A stretch of 64,000 nucleotides of DNA from Rickettsia typhi (GTDB lineage Bacteria > Pseudomonadota > Alphaproteobacteria > Rickettsiales > Rickettsiaceae): contig CAMBEC010000008.1 in NCBI GenBank assembly GCA_945865485.1, forward strand, positions 1 through 64,000. The letters run 5' to 3'. The notes below the pieces were generated by a model, which did not search any database, had not been told where the DNA came from, and saw only the letters and a program-made list of their open reading frames with translations. Shown here piece by piece: positions 1 to 9,975 of this stretch. The position numbers and the translations under genes were made by a program. The first letter of the stretch is position 1, and the number at the start of each line of letters is the position of its first letter.

Positions 1-82
1 AATCTTGCTATTAGAGAAGTTTGGTGATTTTTATTAATAATTGTGGTACAGTTCGCCAGTTTTAAGAGTTGCATAGTGTAAT

Positions 83-1063
83 ATGACGATAAAGATCGAT
101 AATATTGAGCTTTCAAGCCCGGTAATTTTGGCTCCAATGTCAGGAGTAACAGATTTGCCGTACAGAAAACTAGTGAAGAAATTCGGGGCTGGTCTTGTAG
201 TATCAGAAATGATTGCAAGCAGGGCTATGATCGTTCGCTCACATCAATCGATGAAAAAATGTGCAATTGACCAAGATGATAATGATGCGACAAAAGCTTG
301 TGTCCAGTTAGCTGGTTGTGAACCGAGTGTCATAGCTGAATCGGCAAAAATTAATGAAGATATGGGAGCAAAGATTATCGACCTAAATTTTGGCTGTCCA
401 GCAAAAAAGGTTGTAGGAGGTTTTTCTGGATCAGCTTTGATGCGTGATGAAAAACTTGCCGCACAAATAGTACAAGAAACGGTTAGAGCGGTAAAAATTC
501 CTGTTACACTCAAAATGAGAATGGGTTGGGATGATGACACAAAAAATGCCCCAACACTTGCAAAAATTGCTGAAGATGCTGGTATTAAAATGATTACGGT
601 ACATGGCAGAACAAGGTGTCAATTTTATAAAGGTCGTGCTGATTGGGCATTTATTTCCCAAGTAAAAAAAGCGGTAAAAATTCCTGTAATCGCTAATGGA
701 GACATTGTAGATATTGATAGTGCAATACTTGCGCTAAAAATGTCTGAGGCTGATGGTATTATGATTGGTAGAGGAGCGTACGGCAGGCCTTGGTTAATTT
801 CTCAGGTTGCTCATTTTCTTAAGACTGGAGAAAAATTACCAGACCCAACTTTGGAAGTGCAGTTAAATGTTGTGCTTAATCATTATGATGAAATAATAGA
901 GCATTATGGAGAAGATATAGGAATGAAAATAGCCAGGAAGCATCTGGGATGGTACAGCAGCGGTTTGCCAAATTCAGGAGAGTTTCGTGCAACTATTAAT
1001 CAACTAAGTAATGTTGACGAAGTAAAAGATAGGGTAAAACAGTTTTACGGACCATTAATTTAA
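83..1063 (+). CDS. dusB: tRNA-dihydrouridine synthase DusB
   Basis: Flavin-dependent enzyme that reduces uridine to dihydrouridine in the D-loop of tRNA. The 326-residue protein is a full-length TIM barrel. It starts with the FMN-binding [14 protein letters not shown] motif (residues 17-30), has [10 protein letters not shown] around 101-110 with the expected catalytic Cys105, then [23 protein letters not shown] and [12 protein letters not shown]. The 1 to 82 bp upstream show no strong Shine-Dalgarno, but no other in-frame ATG fits the family N-terminus. In alphaproteobacteria dusB (old name nifR3) usually heads a dusB-ntrB-ntrC-ntrY-ntrX cluster. Here the same order survives without ntrB and with only a scrap of ntrC, so the position supports the call. 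Confidence 0.96.
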   Translation: MTIKIDNIELSSPVILAPMSGVTDLPYRKLVKKFGAGLVVSEMIASRAMIVRSHQSMKKCAIDQDDNDATKACVQLAGCEPSVIAESAKINEDMGAKIIDLNFGCPAKKVVGGFSGSALMRDEKLAAQIVQETVRAVKIPVTLKMRMGWDDDTKNAPTLAKIAEDAGIKMITVHGRTRCQFYKGRADWAFISQVKKAVKIPVIANGDIVDIDSAILALKMSEADGIMIGRGAYGRPWLISQVAHFLKTGEKLPDPTLEVQLNVVLNHYDEIIEHYGEDIGMKIARKHLGWYSSGLPNSGEFRATINQLSNVDEVKDRVKQFYGPLI

Positions 1064-1082
1064 CTCAAAAATATATAGAAAA

Positions 1083-1331
1083 ATGAAAAAAGAGTGCGAA
1101 TCGCTTTCTAACTCCGTTGAGGTAAGTTTGGATAAGTTTTTCAGAATGCATGCAGGTGATAATCCGGAGTCTGGTTTGTATGAAAGGGTAATAAATGAAG
1201 TAGAAAGAAGCTTAATAAAAAAAACCCTAGAACATGTGGATGGTATTCAAGTAAAGGCCTCAAAGATTTTGGGAATTAACAGAAATACTTTGCGTAAGAA
1301 AATTAAAGAGCTAGGTATTTCAGGATATTAA
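1083..1331 (+). CDS. stand-alone Fis-type helix-turn-helix protein, probable remnant of NtrC
   Basis: Protein of 82 residues. The last 45 residues form a Fis/NtrC C-terminal DNA-binding domain: ERSLIKKTLEHVDG followed by the helix-turn-helix ASKILGINRNTLRKKI. The first 35 residues are not recognisable as receiver or AAA+ sequence. It lies 19 bp after dusB and 105 bp before ntrY, exactly where alphaproteobacterial clusters hold ntrB-ntrC. I infer that it is the surviving DNA-binding end of NtrC, now an independent Fis-like protein. The frame is open, starts with ATG and has sensible composition, so it is probably still expressed. Whether it acts as a nucleoid-associated protein or a regulator cannot be told. 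Confidence 0.85.
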   Translation: MKKECESLSNSVEVSLDKFFRMHAGDNPESGLYERVINEVERSLIKKTLEHVDGIQVKASKILGINRNTLRKKIKELGISGY

Positions 1332-1436
1332 TCTTGGTTCTAGTCCCATCGTGAAAAAAGCCTGAAGATCGTTTGTCTAGCTCTCTGAAGTGATTGTAGG
1401 CTAAGGTGTTTTTATGTATCCAACCAATAATAAAAT

Positions 1437-3254
1437 ATGCTAAAAAAAATCCGAAATAGTTTTGTTAATTATCAATTCAAAAACATATTACTCTACGCAG
1501 TGATTGTCGTTTGTATTATTACTATAATATCCAGTATAGGTTTTATTGCGATATCTTTTCAAAAAGATGCAGACCCACTTTCAACACTTAGTTTTTTACT
1601 TGCTATACTAATTTCAACGCTAATTTTGAGTGTTTTAATAATTAGTAATAGAGTATCTAGTAATTTTACTTTTATAAAAGGTGGAGAGCGTAGAGTTTCA
1701 AAACTTCGTAAGAGAATTATTATTGCATTTAGTATTGGGTCGGCTCTTCCTACTATTATTGTTGCTGTATTTTCTACGTATTTTTTTAACTTTGGGATAG
1801 AAGCTTGGTTTGATAAGAAAATATCAAAAGTCCTTGATCAATCGGTAAGTGTTGGAGAATCTTATATAGACGAACATATATTGCAGCTAAGAGAGACGGC
1901 GATTTCTGTTTCGGATGACTTAACGTCCATGTACTATGATTTGATCCATAGTCCAGATTTATTTCTAAAGGTTATTAATGCTCAAGCTGAACTTAGATCT
2001 TTTGATGAAGCAATAGTTTTTCAAAGAAATTCCAATATTATTTTAGCTCAAACTTCTCTTAGTTTTTCACTTGCATTTATGACAATTCCAGCTCATTTAA
2101 TTGATAGAGCAAATAAAGGAGAGGTAGTGCAAGTAGACTCTGATCCATCTAAAATACGTATTTTGATTAAGATTAAAGATTATAATGATACTTATTTATT
2201 AATTGGCAGATTGGTAGATACAAAAATCATAGATCATATTGATAAAACTAAAGGGGCCGTAGCGGAATACGAGAAACTCAAAAATCAGATAGTTGCTATG
2301 CAAATTAAGTTCTCAATGGTATTTATTTTGCTTAGCGTAGTGCTATTAGTTGCTTCAATTATTTGGGGTAGAAGGTTTGCCGAACGCATTGTAAGACCCA
2401 TCAAAGAACTAGTAATTGCAGCAGAAAAAGTTAAAAACGGTGATTTTTCGGTGCAAGTCCCAATAGAAGGCCTAAAAAAAGATGAAGTAAAAGTACTTTC
2501 CTCTGCTTTTAATAGAATGGTAAATCAAATAGATCACCAACAAAAGGACTTACTAATTGCTCAGAGAGCATTGGCTTGGTCTGACGTTGCAAGGAGAGTG
2601 GCGCATGAAATAAAGAATCCACTGACCCCAATTCAATTATCGGCAGAAAGGCTACTTAAAAAATTTAAAGACGAGGTCGATGATAAGGAGTCTTTTACAA
2701 AATATGCAAATAATATACTCAAACATTCGGACGATATAAGGCAAATAGTATCGGAATTTGTAGAATTTGCCAGGCTGCCTTCTCCTAGCTTTGCTAAATG
2801 CGAAATTGTCTCCCTGATTAATGATTTGGTAGAGTCCAGAAAGTTAATAAATGATACTATTAATTATACTTTTCGTTCAAATGTCAAAGCACACGAATTT
2901 ATTTGTGATATTTCGCAAATAAATAGGGTCATGGTAAATTTGATGCTGAATTCTGAAGAGGCCTTAGAAAAAACAACAGCGAAGAAACAAATAAAAGTAA
3001 TGCTGATTGTTGGTGCTGAATTTGTAAAAATTTGTATAGAAGATAACGGGCCTGGATTTAGCAAAAAGATGCTAAAGTCTGCTAAAGAAGCTTATGTTAC
3101 AACTAAATCTAATGGCACTGGATTAGGGTTGGCTATTATTGATCGAATAGCTTTAGACCATTTTGGTAGTGTTAGTTTATCTAATAATGAAAATAATGGC
3201 GCAATGGTTGAGTTAACAATGAATGCCATAAGTTTAAAAAATAAGTTAAAATAA
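1437..3254 (+). CDS. ntrY: sensor histidine kinase NtrY
   Basis: Membrane histidine kinase of the NtrY/NtrX pair, 605 residues, shorter than the ~750 of free-living alphaproteobacteria. Predicted membrane segments lie near residues 18-40, 50-70, 95-117 and 292-310, enclosing an extracytoplasmic region of about 170 residues. A HAMP linker follows (about 311-370). The H-box AHEIKNPLTPIQLSAERL carries phospho-acceptor His390. The N-box has NLMLNSEEA around Asn505, and the G boxes are DNGPG (537-541) and GTGLGLA (560-566). All catalytic elements are present, so the kinase looks active. Its partner ntrX follows after about 250 bp. In this family the pair has been linked to redox and nitrogen responses, but the signal here is unknown. 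Confidence 0.94.
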   Translation: MLKKIRNSFVNYQFKNILLYAVIVVCIITIISSIGFIAISFQKDADPLSTLSFLLAILISTLILSVLIISNRVSSNFTFIKGGERRVSKLRKRIIIAFSIGSALPTIIVAVFSTYFFNFGIEAWFDKKISKVLDQSVSVGESYIDEHILQLRETAISVSDDLTSMYYDLIHSPDLFLKVINAQAELRSFDEAIVFQRNSNIILAQTSLSFSLAFMTIPAHLIDRANKGEVVQVDSDPSKIRILIKIKDYNDTYLLIGRLVDTKIIDHIDKTKGAVAEYEKLKNQIVAMQIKFSMVFILLSVVLLVASIIWGRRFAERIVRPIKELVIAAEKVKNGDFSVQVPIEGLKKDEVKVLSSAFNRMVNQIDHQQKDLLIAQRALAWSDVARRVAHEIKNPLTPIQLSAERLLKKFKDEVDDKESFTKYANNILKHSDDIRQIVSEFVEFARLPSPSFAKCEIVSLINDLVESRKLINDTINYTFRSNVKAHEFICDISQINRVMVNLMLNSEEALEKTTAKKQIKVMLIVGAEFVKICIEDNGPGFSKKMLKSAKEAYVTTKSNGTGLGLAIIDRIALDHFGSVSLSNNENNGAMVELTMNAISLKNKLK

Positions 3255-3510
3255 ACACTAATCTTACTTAACTATTAAGGTTTTTGTAAAATAAATGGGG
3301 GGTATGTTGCATATTTACTATAAAAGATGTTGCTTTATAATTTGCAAAGCTATAACTTCTAGTTAAGCGCTTCATAATCGTAGATTGACTGGGACAAGGC
3401 GCATATTGACTTAAGTTCATTGGAATTGGTTATGAGGGTATTAGGAAATCGTTATGCTTTGACAGCATTTGATTTTTTTTATTATTGAGTCTTTTAAAGA
3501 GTTAAAAAAT

Positions 3511-4965
3511 ATGGCACTAGATATTCTAATTATTGATGATGAAGCTGATATTAGAGATTTAATATCGGATATCTTAAAAGATGATGGTTTTTCAAGCAGG
3601 GCAGCAGCAAATAGTGCTCAAGCATTTAAGGCCATATCTGAAAAACTACCTAATGCAATAATTCTTGATATTTGGCTGCAAGATAGTGATTTAGATGGTT
3701 TGGGTATTTTAGAAATGGTAAAAAAACAATATCCACTTATGCCAGTTATAGTAATTAGTGGGCATGGCACAATTGAAACCGCAGTAAGCGCTATTAAAAT
3801 GGGTGCATATGATTATTTAGAGAAGCCATTTACTCATGATAAGCTTATGATAATTTTAAAAAGAGCTTGTGAATCCGCAAAACTAAAAAGAGAAAACATA
3901 GATCTAAAATCTAAAGTAATAGATAAAACAGAATTTGTTGGCTCCGCTGCTATTACTACAAGGCTTAGGGCAGAAATAGAAAAGGTTGCTCCAACTTCTG
4001 GCAGAGTTATGGTAAATGGCGCAGTTGGCAGCGGTAAGGAGCTTTCTGCAAGGCTGATACATAAGAGATCTAAAAGAGCTAATGGTCCTTTTATAGTCTT
4101 TAGTCCGATTGCTATGAATGCTACTAAAATCCAGCAGGAGTTATTTGGTGAATTCGAGAGGCAAGAATCGACAAGTTTATTTGATAAGCGTGTCAGTGTA
4201 CTTGAGGCGGCAAATAATGGTACTTTATATATTGACGATGTTGGAGATTTGCCTTTAAATGCGCAGAATAAATTGTTAAAATTCTTAAGAGATCAGACTC
4301 TTATTAAGGGAACAAAGGCTACAAAACTTGACGTTAGGATAGTGACCTCAACTACGAAAGATTTGCAAGTGGAGATTACTCATGGGAGATTTAGGCAGGA
4401 TTTATATTATAGATTAAATGTCGTCCCTTTGTATGTACCAATGTTAGCTGAAAGAAAGGAAGACATACCTTTATTAGTTAAATATTTTGTTAAGCAACTT
4501 TCAAAATTTTCTGGGCTGAAAGAGAGAGAATTTTCTGATGAATCTATTGCTGCGCTTCAAGCATATAACTGGCCAGGAAACGTAAGGCAGCTTCGCAATG
4601 TAATAGAGTGGACTTTAATTATGAATCCACCTAGTTCTTCATCGTCCGACAAAATTAGGTCAGACATGTTGCCACAAGAGGTTATAAATAACAGTGTTAA
4701 TATTTCAAAACCAGATACTAATCTTGATATGATGTCTATGCCGCTTAGAGAAGCGAGAGAAGTATTTGAAAGACAGTATTTAACCGCGCAGATGAATAGG
4801 TTTAATAGTAATATCTCTAAGACTTCAACTTTTGTTGGTATGGAGCGTTCTGCATTGCATAGAAAGTTGAAAACACTTAATATTCATGCTGCCAACGGTA
4901 AGCTTAATGGAATTGACAATGAAATGATTGACGATATGGAAGTATTGGAAGAGATTGCAAATTAG
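3511..4965 (+). CDS. ntrX: response regulator NtrX
   Basis: Receiver, AAA+ and DNA-binding regulator of 484 residues. I start it at ATG 3511 ([16 protein letters not shown]), because the 14 codons that could precede it are not receiver sequence. The receiver has the acidic pair at 10-11 and the phospho-acceptor Asp53 (ILDIWLQD), with the EKPF lysine near 104. The central domain has a P-loop [15 protein letters not shown] and Walker [11 protein letters not shown], but the GAFTGA loop that contacts sigma-54 is absent; in its place is [18 protein letters not shown]. This is typical of NtrX as opposed to NtrC. A Fis-like C-terminus ([16 protein letters not shown]) closes the protein. It probably regulates sigma-70 promoters rather than activating sigma-54. 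Confidence 0.93.
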   Translation: MALDILIIDDEADIRDLISDILKDDGFSSRAAANSAQAFKAISEKLPNAIILDIWLQDSDLDGLGILEMVKKQYPLMPVIVISGHGTIETAVSAIKMGAYDYLEKPFTHDKLMIILKRACESAKLKRENIDLKSKVIDKTEFVGSAAITTRLRAEIEKVAPTSGRVMVNGAVGSGKELSARLIHKRSKRANGPFIVFSPIAMNATKIQQELFGEFERQESTSLFDKRVSVLEAANNGTLYIDDVGDLPLNAQNKLLKFLRDQTLIKGTKATKLDVRIVTSTTKDLQVEITHGRFRQDLYYRLNVVPLYVPMLAERKEDIPLLVKYFVKQLSKFSGLKEREFSDESIAALQAYNWPGNVRQLRNVIEWTLIMNPPSSSSSDKIRSDMLPQEVINNSVNISKPDTNLDMMSMPLREAREVFERQYLTAQMNRFNSNISKTSTFVGMERSALHRKLKTLNIHAANGKLNGIDNEMIDDMEVLEEIAN

Positions 4966-4981
4966 TAAGGATTGAAATTAG

Positions 4982-6799
4982 ATGAAAAAATGGACTTTTA
5001 TTGCAATTTTTTTTGTACTTGGTTGTAGTGATGCAAAAGAAGTTAGTAGTGGTGTGCTTAGTGAAAAGAAGAGCATAGAGATCAAAGAATATATCAATAA
5101 ACAGCTTGCAGAGCGTAAATCAGTAGATCTTAAAGGGATGTACGGGAAAAATCTACGTGGTCTTAAATTAACAGGAGCCAATCTTGCTGGTAGTGATCTG
5201 TCTGGAATAGATCTTTCCGGTGCTGAGCTTGCTAGAGTTGATTTTTCTGGCGCTAACTTTGATGGTATTTTACTCACAGGGGCCACTATTCAAGAAAGTG
5301 ATTTTTCTGGTGTTAAGTTCAAAAAATTCAATGCTCCAGGAGTAGATTTTCAAGCTTCTATCTTTAATGGTACTACCTTTGAAGATGTAAATTTTTCTAA
5401 TGCCAATTTTGAAGAAGCTGATTTTACTAGCGCTAAAATTTCTAATTCAAGGTTTGACGAAGCTAATATGGTTAAAGCCATCATGAAAGAAGTAGAGATG
5501 GATAATGTAAACTTACAAAAGGCAAATTTGGTAAATGTAAATCTTTCTGGTGCAAAAATTAATAATACAGCTTTTTTTGGTGTTGATATTAGAGGAGCTA
5601 CATTGTCTAAAGTTTCAGTCAAAGAATGTAGTTTTGAATCATCGGATTTAAGTGGAATAGTTTCTCAAGGTGCCAGTTTCATTAATACAGATTTTAGTCA
5701 GAGTATATTAGACGAAGCGAAGTTCACTGAAGGTACTAAATTTGATTCCGCTACTTTTGAAAATGCCTCGATGAAAAATGCTACCTTAGAAAAAGTGATG
5801 TTTAATAACTCGTTATTTAAAAATATGTCTATGGCCAATACCTCTTTCTCGGAAGTGAAAATTCAAGGAAGTATTATTGATGAAGTGAAGTTTACTTCTG
5901 CTAAGCTGTCAAAAATGTATTTAGACAATGTTCAAGGTACAAATATTCATTTTAACAAGGTTGCAATAAAAGATTTTAAAGTTTCGAATTCAGCTTTCAA
6001 AAGCACTGTCTTTAGCAACGAAGGGGCTAGTAAATTCAATCTAACAAATGTAAATCTAGGTGATACTTATTTTGATAATTATAATTTAGAAGATAGCTCA
6101 TTTAGTAAAGTTAACTTAGCTAAGACGATTTTTAAAAATTCAAAGATTCACAGAACCAATTTTTCTAACTCTAAAATGGAACAGATTGCAATGATAAATT
6201 GTGATTTTCAATCTGTAACATTTGACAACTCGCCAGTGTATAATTCTCAACTGAGAGGAATTAATAGCGTGGCAATGGTAGTTATAAACTCTCCATTTAC
6301 GCGTAACATATTGTTTAACAATAAGGGGTTTGAGAGAATCAGCACCTCAGAAGCAATTACAAACGTTAATGAATTGATAGCACGTAAAGATCTTTCAAAT
6401 ATGAATATGGCGTTTCTTGACTTATCTGGTATTAATTCAGTACAAATTGTTTTTAAAAACACTATATTAAGAGGAGCTAAACTACAAGATGCCAAGCTTA
6501 AAAGTTGTTTATTTATTGATGTAGATTTAAGTTATTCAGATTTAACAAATACTGATCTTAGTGGCTCAGATATTCAAGGCACTGGCTTTTTAGGTGCAAA
6601 ACTTAATCACACAAATTTGAGTTCTACTAAACTGAGTAATTTGGATTTTTCTAGATCGTTCGTAGATAGTGTTGTGCTAAATCAAGCCAGGCTTGAAAAT
6701 GTTAAAGGACTAGAGACAAAAGACAATACTAAAGCACAGGAAGTTTTAAGCGTAGACCCATCCCAAGCTGCGGCTTTAGCAACAAAAAAGAGTGATTAA
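4982..6799 (+). CDS. large pentapeptide-repeat lipoprotein
   Basis: Protein of 605 residues that begins with a short signal peptide and lipobox (VLGC, Cys15), suggesting lipid anchoring. From about residue 45 to 575 it is built almost entirely of A(D/N)LXX-type pentapeptide repeats, for example GANLAGSDLSGIDLSGAEL, which fold into a right-handed quadrilateral beta helix. The repeats are well formed at both ends and looser in the middle (about 400-480). Shine-Dalgarno-like TAAGGA lies 9 bp before the ATG, and the gene follows ntrX by 16 bp, possibly in one transcript. No enzymatic domain is visible. A role in surface or periplasmic protein binding is only an inference. A smaller relative lies at 24.2-24.8 kb on the other strand. 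Confidence 0.85.
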   Translation: MKKWTFIAIFFVLGCSDAKEVSSGVLSEKKSIEIKEYINKQLAERKSVDLKGMYGKNLRGLKLTGANLAGSDLSGIDLSGAELARVDFSGANFDGILLTGATIQESDFSGVKFKKFNAPGVDFQASIFNGTTFEDVNFSNANFEEADFTSAKISNSRFDEANMVKAIMKEVEMDNVNLQKANLVNVNLSGAKINNTAFFGVDIRGATLSKVSVKECSFESSDLSGIVSQGASFINTDFSQSILDEAKFTEGTKFDSATFENASMKNATLEKVMFNNSLFKNMSMANTSFSEVKIQGSIIDEVKFTSAKLSKMYLDNVQGTNIHFNKVAIKDFKVSNSAFKSTVFSNEGASKFNLTNVNLGDTYFDNYNLEDSSFSKVNLAKTIFKNSKIHRTNFSNSKMEQIAMINCDFQSVTFDNSPVYNSQLRGINSVAMVVINSPFTRNILFNNKGFERISTSEAITNVNELIARKDLSNMNMAFLDLSGINSVQIVFKNTILRGAKLQDAKLKSCLFIDVDLSYSDLTNTDLSGSDIQGTGFLGAKLNHTNLSSTKLSNLDFSRSFVDSVVLNQARLENVKGLETKDNTKAQEVLSVDPSQAAALATKKSD

Positions 6800-6999
6800 G
6801 CAATTATATCTGGATATAGCATAGACTGTAAGAGTTTGATTTTATCCTTTAGAAATAATTTTCTTTTTTTTAGTTTTTGTATGGTGAATTCAGAGAATTT
6901 GTTTATGGAGTTTGGGTCGTCTATGATCTCATTGAGATCGCTGTGTTCTTGTTCTATGAACATTAGCTCTCGTTGCTTTTGCTCTTGAGTGTAATTCAT
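6796..6999 (-). CDS. DUF465 (YdcH-like) small helical protein
   Basis: Protein of 67 residues, strongly charged and alpha-helical. It has the DUF465 pattern: an N-terminal EQEHSDLNEII helix, a short turn, then FTIQKLKKRKLFLKDKI, the LKK.KL.LKD signature of that family. Such proteins are common in alphaproteobacteria, usually 55-80 residues, and have no agreed function. It converges on the pentapeptide gene, overlapping its stop region by 4 bp. The ATG at 6999 is the only in-frame start that gives a family-like N-terminus. Confidence 0.75.
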   Translation of the reverse strand: MNYTQEQKQRELMFIEQEHSDLNEIIDDPNSINKFSEFTIQKLKKRKLFLKDKIKLLQSMLYPDIIA

Positions 7000-7147
7000 T
7001 ATCCGAATACGAATATTTAAAGATCGCTATATTCTATCATTTTTTGCTTAGATTGTATAGTCTTTCCGCTTTGTAAATGATAACTTAATAATTACATTAC
7101 CATATAGACTTTCGTTCTAATTTTATTAAAAATATTCACTTCTTATA

Positions 7148-7690
7148 TCAATCTAATTTACTATACATAGTGCTTATATAAGAATTTTTAGACGGCCCAT
7201 AAATTCGATAATTCATTAAAAAACTATCTTGAGAAACTATTACAAATGATAGCTTATACTTATCCATTCCGCAATAATGCAAAGAATTAGAGCTAAAAGT
7301 AGACTTGTTTTTATGAAAAAGAAGGACATGCATTAGAATTTTTTTAGACATTGTAGTCTGATCAAGTTGTTTGGTTTTTAATAAATTGATAGGCATATCA
7401 AAGCGGTATTGTAGTAGTGAATTGTCATTTTGTTCAAATAAGTAGGACTTGGTGGCTAAAGAAGTAGATCCATTTACCCAATCTACAGTAACATTTTCGT
7501 GTAATAGAGAAGCTGTATTAGATTGCCTATAAAACACTGCAGTTCCTTTAGACGTAGCCGAGAATTGCTTTTCTTTATAGTTGATGATTTGTCTAGAAAT
7601 GTTCCACCTACCATTGAATAGGTTAAATATGTCATCAAACGTAAGTGATACTATAGGTTTCATATTTCCTAGAAAACTGTTACTTACCAT
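7148..7690 (-). CDS. DUF6314 family protein
   Basis: Protein of 180 residues with no signal peptide or membrane segment. It fits the pattern I associate with DUF6314: NGRWNISRQI near the start, KGTAVFYRQ, VTVDWVNG, and a C-terminal HYCGMDKYKLSFVI followed by NYRIYGPSKNSYISTMY. The family resembles a lipocalin-like beta-barrel in lay-out, with no established biochemical role. Its start overlaps the end of the upstream protease gene by 11 bp, so the two are probably co-transcribed from the 8.4 kb divergent region. I am fairly sure of the family, not of any function. Confidence 0.65.
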   Translation of the reverse strand: MVSNSFLGNMKPIVSLTFDDIFNLFNGRWNISRQIINYKEKQFSATSKGTAVFYRQSNTASLLHENVTVDWVNGSTSLATKSYLFEQNDNSLLQYRFDMPINLLKTKQLDQTTMSKKILMHVLLFHKNKSTFSSNSLHYCGMDKYKLSFVIVSQDSFLMNYRIYGPSKNSYISTMYSKLD

Positions 7691-8414
7691 TTTGTATGCA
7701 ATGGATGTTTACAACATAGTCTTTAGTGAGTCTATCAACGTGATAATTAGTAAATATATCATAAGAAGAACTAGATGCATAGGGCACATTAGACCTCTTA
7801 AGAAAGTTAATTAGTCCTTCCACTCCAATAGCGAGTGCAACGTTTTTAGGTGGGATATTGGGATCGCTATACTTATAGACTAGTTTTGCAGTTACTACAC
7901 CGACTAAATTGGAATTTTTGTCAAGCAAGGGTCCACCGCTATTACCATGATTTACATTATCAGTAAATTCTATGTGAGTGAATCCCGTATCTGTATCTTT
8001 TCTTGTATTAAGTACTTTTGCTTCAAGGATAATATAATTACCTGATTCGCCCCTTTCTAAAGGGTAACCTATTGAAAATAATATATCCCCTATATTTATT
8101 TCGGAATGATTGTTTCTCAAATAAGGAACCCTCATGGGTGGTGAAGGAGACTTTAGAGTTGCTAGATCAAGTTTATCATCGAAAAGCATTAGCTTTACTA
8201 AAGTTGGTTTTACTGCTCCCCTAACTGCTATATTTAAACAATTCTCAACTACATGTTTATTAGTTACGATAGTGTCTTGATTTACGAAGAATCCGCTGCC
8301 TATAGTTATTGGATAACTTTTACCAGGTTGTAAATTTTTGAATCTAAGATTATCCCAATCACTTGCGTGAGCAACGGTGCTAGTAATGATAAAGAAGATA
8401 GCATATTTTAGCAT
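7680..8414 (-). CDS. secreted trypsin-like (S1C/HtrA-type) serine protease
   Basis: I choose ATG 8414 (244 residues) over the upstream TTG at 8435, because the ATG gives a clean signal peptide [18 protein letters not shown] and the TTG lies under the tyrS promoter -35. The mature part is a trypsin fold with the full triad: His54 in [11 protein letters not shown], Asp83 in KLDLATLK, Ser159 in GNSGGPLLD. There is no PDZ domain, unlike DegP or DegQ, so it is a minimal periplasmic or secreted protease. It forms a two-gene unit with the DUF6314 gene and is divergent from tyrS. The substrate is unknown. Confidence 0.88.
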   Translation of the reverse strand: MLKYAIFFIITSTVAHASDWDNLRFKNLQPGKSYPITIGSGFFVNQDTIVTNKHVVENCLNIAVRGAVKPTLVKLMLFDDKLDLATLKSPSPPMRVPYLRNNHSEINIGDILFSIGYPLERGESGNYIILEAKVLNTRKDTDTGFTHIEFTDNVNHGNSGGPLLDKNSNLVGVVTAKLVYKYSDPNIPPKNVALAIGVEGLINFLKRSNVPYASSSSYDIFTNYHVDRLTKDYVVNIHCIQNGK

Positions 8415-8428
8415 ATATTTCTTTATTC

Positions 8429-8456
8429 TTGACAAAAGAAGAATTAAAAATAAGAC
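8429..8456 (+). promoter_or_regulatory. candidate sigma-70 promoter for tyrS
   Basis: A perfect TTGACA (8429-8434) is followed 16 bp later by TAAGAC (8451-8456), a weak -10 with 3 of 6 matches. It lies in the 73 bp gap between the divergent protease start (8414) and tyrS (8488). The -35 is convincing; the -10 assignment is uncertain. Confidence 0.45.
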
Positions 8457-8487
8457 TACACCAATATTAACGACTAGTACAACTTGT

Positions 8488-9720
8488 ATGACATTTTTTG
8501 AAGAATTTAAAAAGCGTGGTTATTTTCATCAATGCACCAACGAATTGCGTTTACAACAGAAGGAAAAAGACCAGAAGATTGTTGCATATCTAGGGTTTGA
8601 TTGCACCGCCCAATCTCTCCACGTTGGTAATCTAATGCAGGTGATGATATTGCGTCTGTTGCAGCAATATGGACACAAACCAATTGTTTTAATCGGAGGA
8701 GCGACAACAAAAATAGGTGATCCAACTGGAAAAGAAGAAGCTCGAAAGTATTTATCCGATGAAGAGATCGCTAGTAATATAGGCGGTATAAAAAGTTCAT
8801 TATCTAAGTTTATCAAGTTTGGAGATGGTCCAAGCGATGCTATAATGGTGAATAACTCAGATTGGCTAGAAAAAGTCGGCTATATTCAGTTCTTGCGGGA
8901 AATGGGGCGTATGTTTTCTGTAAATAGGATGCTGACTATGGATTCAGTGAAATCAAGATTAGAGAGGGAGCAATCTCTGACATTCCTAGAGTTCAACTAT
9001 ATGCTTCTGCAAGCTTATGATTTTTATCACTTAAATAAAGAGTTTAGGTGTGATATGCAACTTGGTGGTAGTGATCAATGGGGCAATATTGTGACTGGTG
9101 TTGAGTTAATTAGAAAAGTTAGTGGCAATGAGTCATTTGGTCTGACTACACCACTTCTAACTACCTCATCGGGCGCCAAAATGGGTAAATCTGTTAGTGG
9201 AGCAGTATGGCTCAATGAAGAGCAATTATCGTCATATGATTATTATCAATTTTGGCGAAATACCGAAGATAATGACGTGTCAAAATTTGCTAGGCTATAT
9301 TGTGAGTTTTCGGATCAAGAGTTAATAGAATTTGACCATATGGTCAAACATAATATAAATGAGGCCAAAAAGACCTTAGCTTATGTTGCTACAAAACTCT
9401 GTCATGGAGAAAGCAAAGCCGATAAAGCCCAAGAAACTGCAATAAGAGTCTTTGAAAAAGGAGAAGTAGGAGATGACCTGCCTGTTATTACCATCGACAA
9501 AGAAAGAATAAAAGTTGGCATACCTTGTTATGAATTATTTTTCGAGTCTGGTTTGGCCAGTTCTAAAGGTGACTCAAGAAGATTAATACGTGGTAATGGT
9601 GCTAAAATTAATGATAAGCAAGTTCAAGATGAGAATTTAATTGTTGACGAAAGTTTCTTTGACAACGGAGTAATCAAGCTTTCGTCAGGTAAGAAAAAAC
9701 ATGTACTAGTGAAGGTGTAG
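8488..9720 (+). CDS. tyrS: tyrosyl-tRNA synthetase
   Basis: Charges tRNA-Tyr with tyrosine in the cytoplasm. The 410-residue protein is full length. I use ATG 8488 ([15 protein letters not shown]), which matches the family N-terminus; the longer frame upstream is not TyrRS-like. The class I signature HVGN is at 45-48 ([10 protein letters not shown]) and the KMSKS loop is KMGKS at 231-235. [11 protein letters not shown] (190-200) is the tyrosine-binding region. The C-terminal ~65 residues are an S4 RNA-binding domain ([15 protein letters not shown]). It is monocistronic, with the protease gene divergent upstream and a repeat-rich gap downstream. Confidence 0.96.
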   Translation: MTFFEEFKKRGYFHQCTNELRLQQKEKDQKIVAYLGFDCTAQSLHVGNLMQVMILRLLQQYGHKPIVLIGGATTKIGDPTGKEEARKYLSDEEIASNIGGIKSSLSKFIKFGDGPSDAIMVNNSDWLEKVGYIQFLREMGRMFSVNRMLTMDSVKSRLEREQSLTFLEFNYMLLQAYDFYHLNKEFRCDMQLGGSDQWGNIVTGVELIRKVSGNESFGLTTPLLTTSSGAKMGKSVSGAVWLNEEQLSSYDYYQFWRNTEDNDVSKFARLYCEFSDQELIEFDHMVKHNINEAKKTLAYVATKLCHGESKADKAQETAIRVFEKGEVGDDLPVITIDKERIKVGIPCYELFFESGLASSKGDSRRLIRGNGAKINDKQVQDENLIVDESFFDNGVIKLSSGKKKHVLVKV

Positions 9721-9975
9721 TAAATCACATTGAACTAGGTGTGTGCTATCGATTTCGCAGGTCTTGCTTGTGTTCACGTAAGTAACCTGAGTTTGATATA
9801 AAAAAACCGATATCATTCCTTGAGTCGGTCTATTTTCATGGCAAGAAGCACTTGGGTAACCTGACAAAGTCATCCTGAGTCAAGCTCAGGATCCCAGGCA
9901 ACGGAAAAAAGATCCTGAGTCAAGATCAGGATGACAGACTTTCGTTCTTACTAAATAATATCTCAAATCTTTAGT
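9721..9975. repeat. intergenic palindromic repeat block between tyrS and recO
   Basis: The core palindrome at 9869-9935 pairs a GTCATCCTGAGTCAAGC-type arm with its imperfect reverse complement ending in CAGGATGAC. It is one copy of the short repeat found in many gaps of this window. Before it, 9806-9828 holds ACCGA and TCGGT arms; on the minus strand these are followed by a T run and could terminate recO transcription. Around 9749-9782 is a possible truncated copy of the hairpin family seen at 11.58 kb and 17.22 kb. No ORF is supported here. Confidence 0.7.

Noticed and set aside
4978..5286. Antisense frame across the start of the pentapeptide gene
   Set aside because: Low-complexity frame produced by the repeat codons of the sense gene.
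8415..8435. TTG start for the trypsin-like protease
   Set aside because: It lies under the tyrS -35 hexamer, and the ATG at 8414 already gives a complete signal peptide.
9806..9832. Strong rho-independent terminator for tyrS
   Set aside because: Only a 5-bp stem with a 14-nt loop; the T run fits the minus strand (recO) better, and it is too weak to list on its own.
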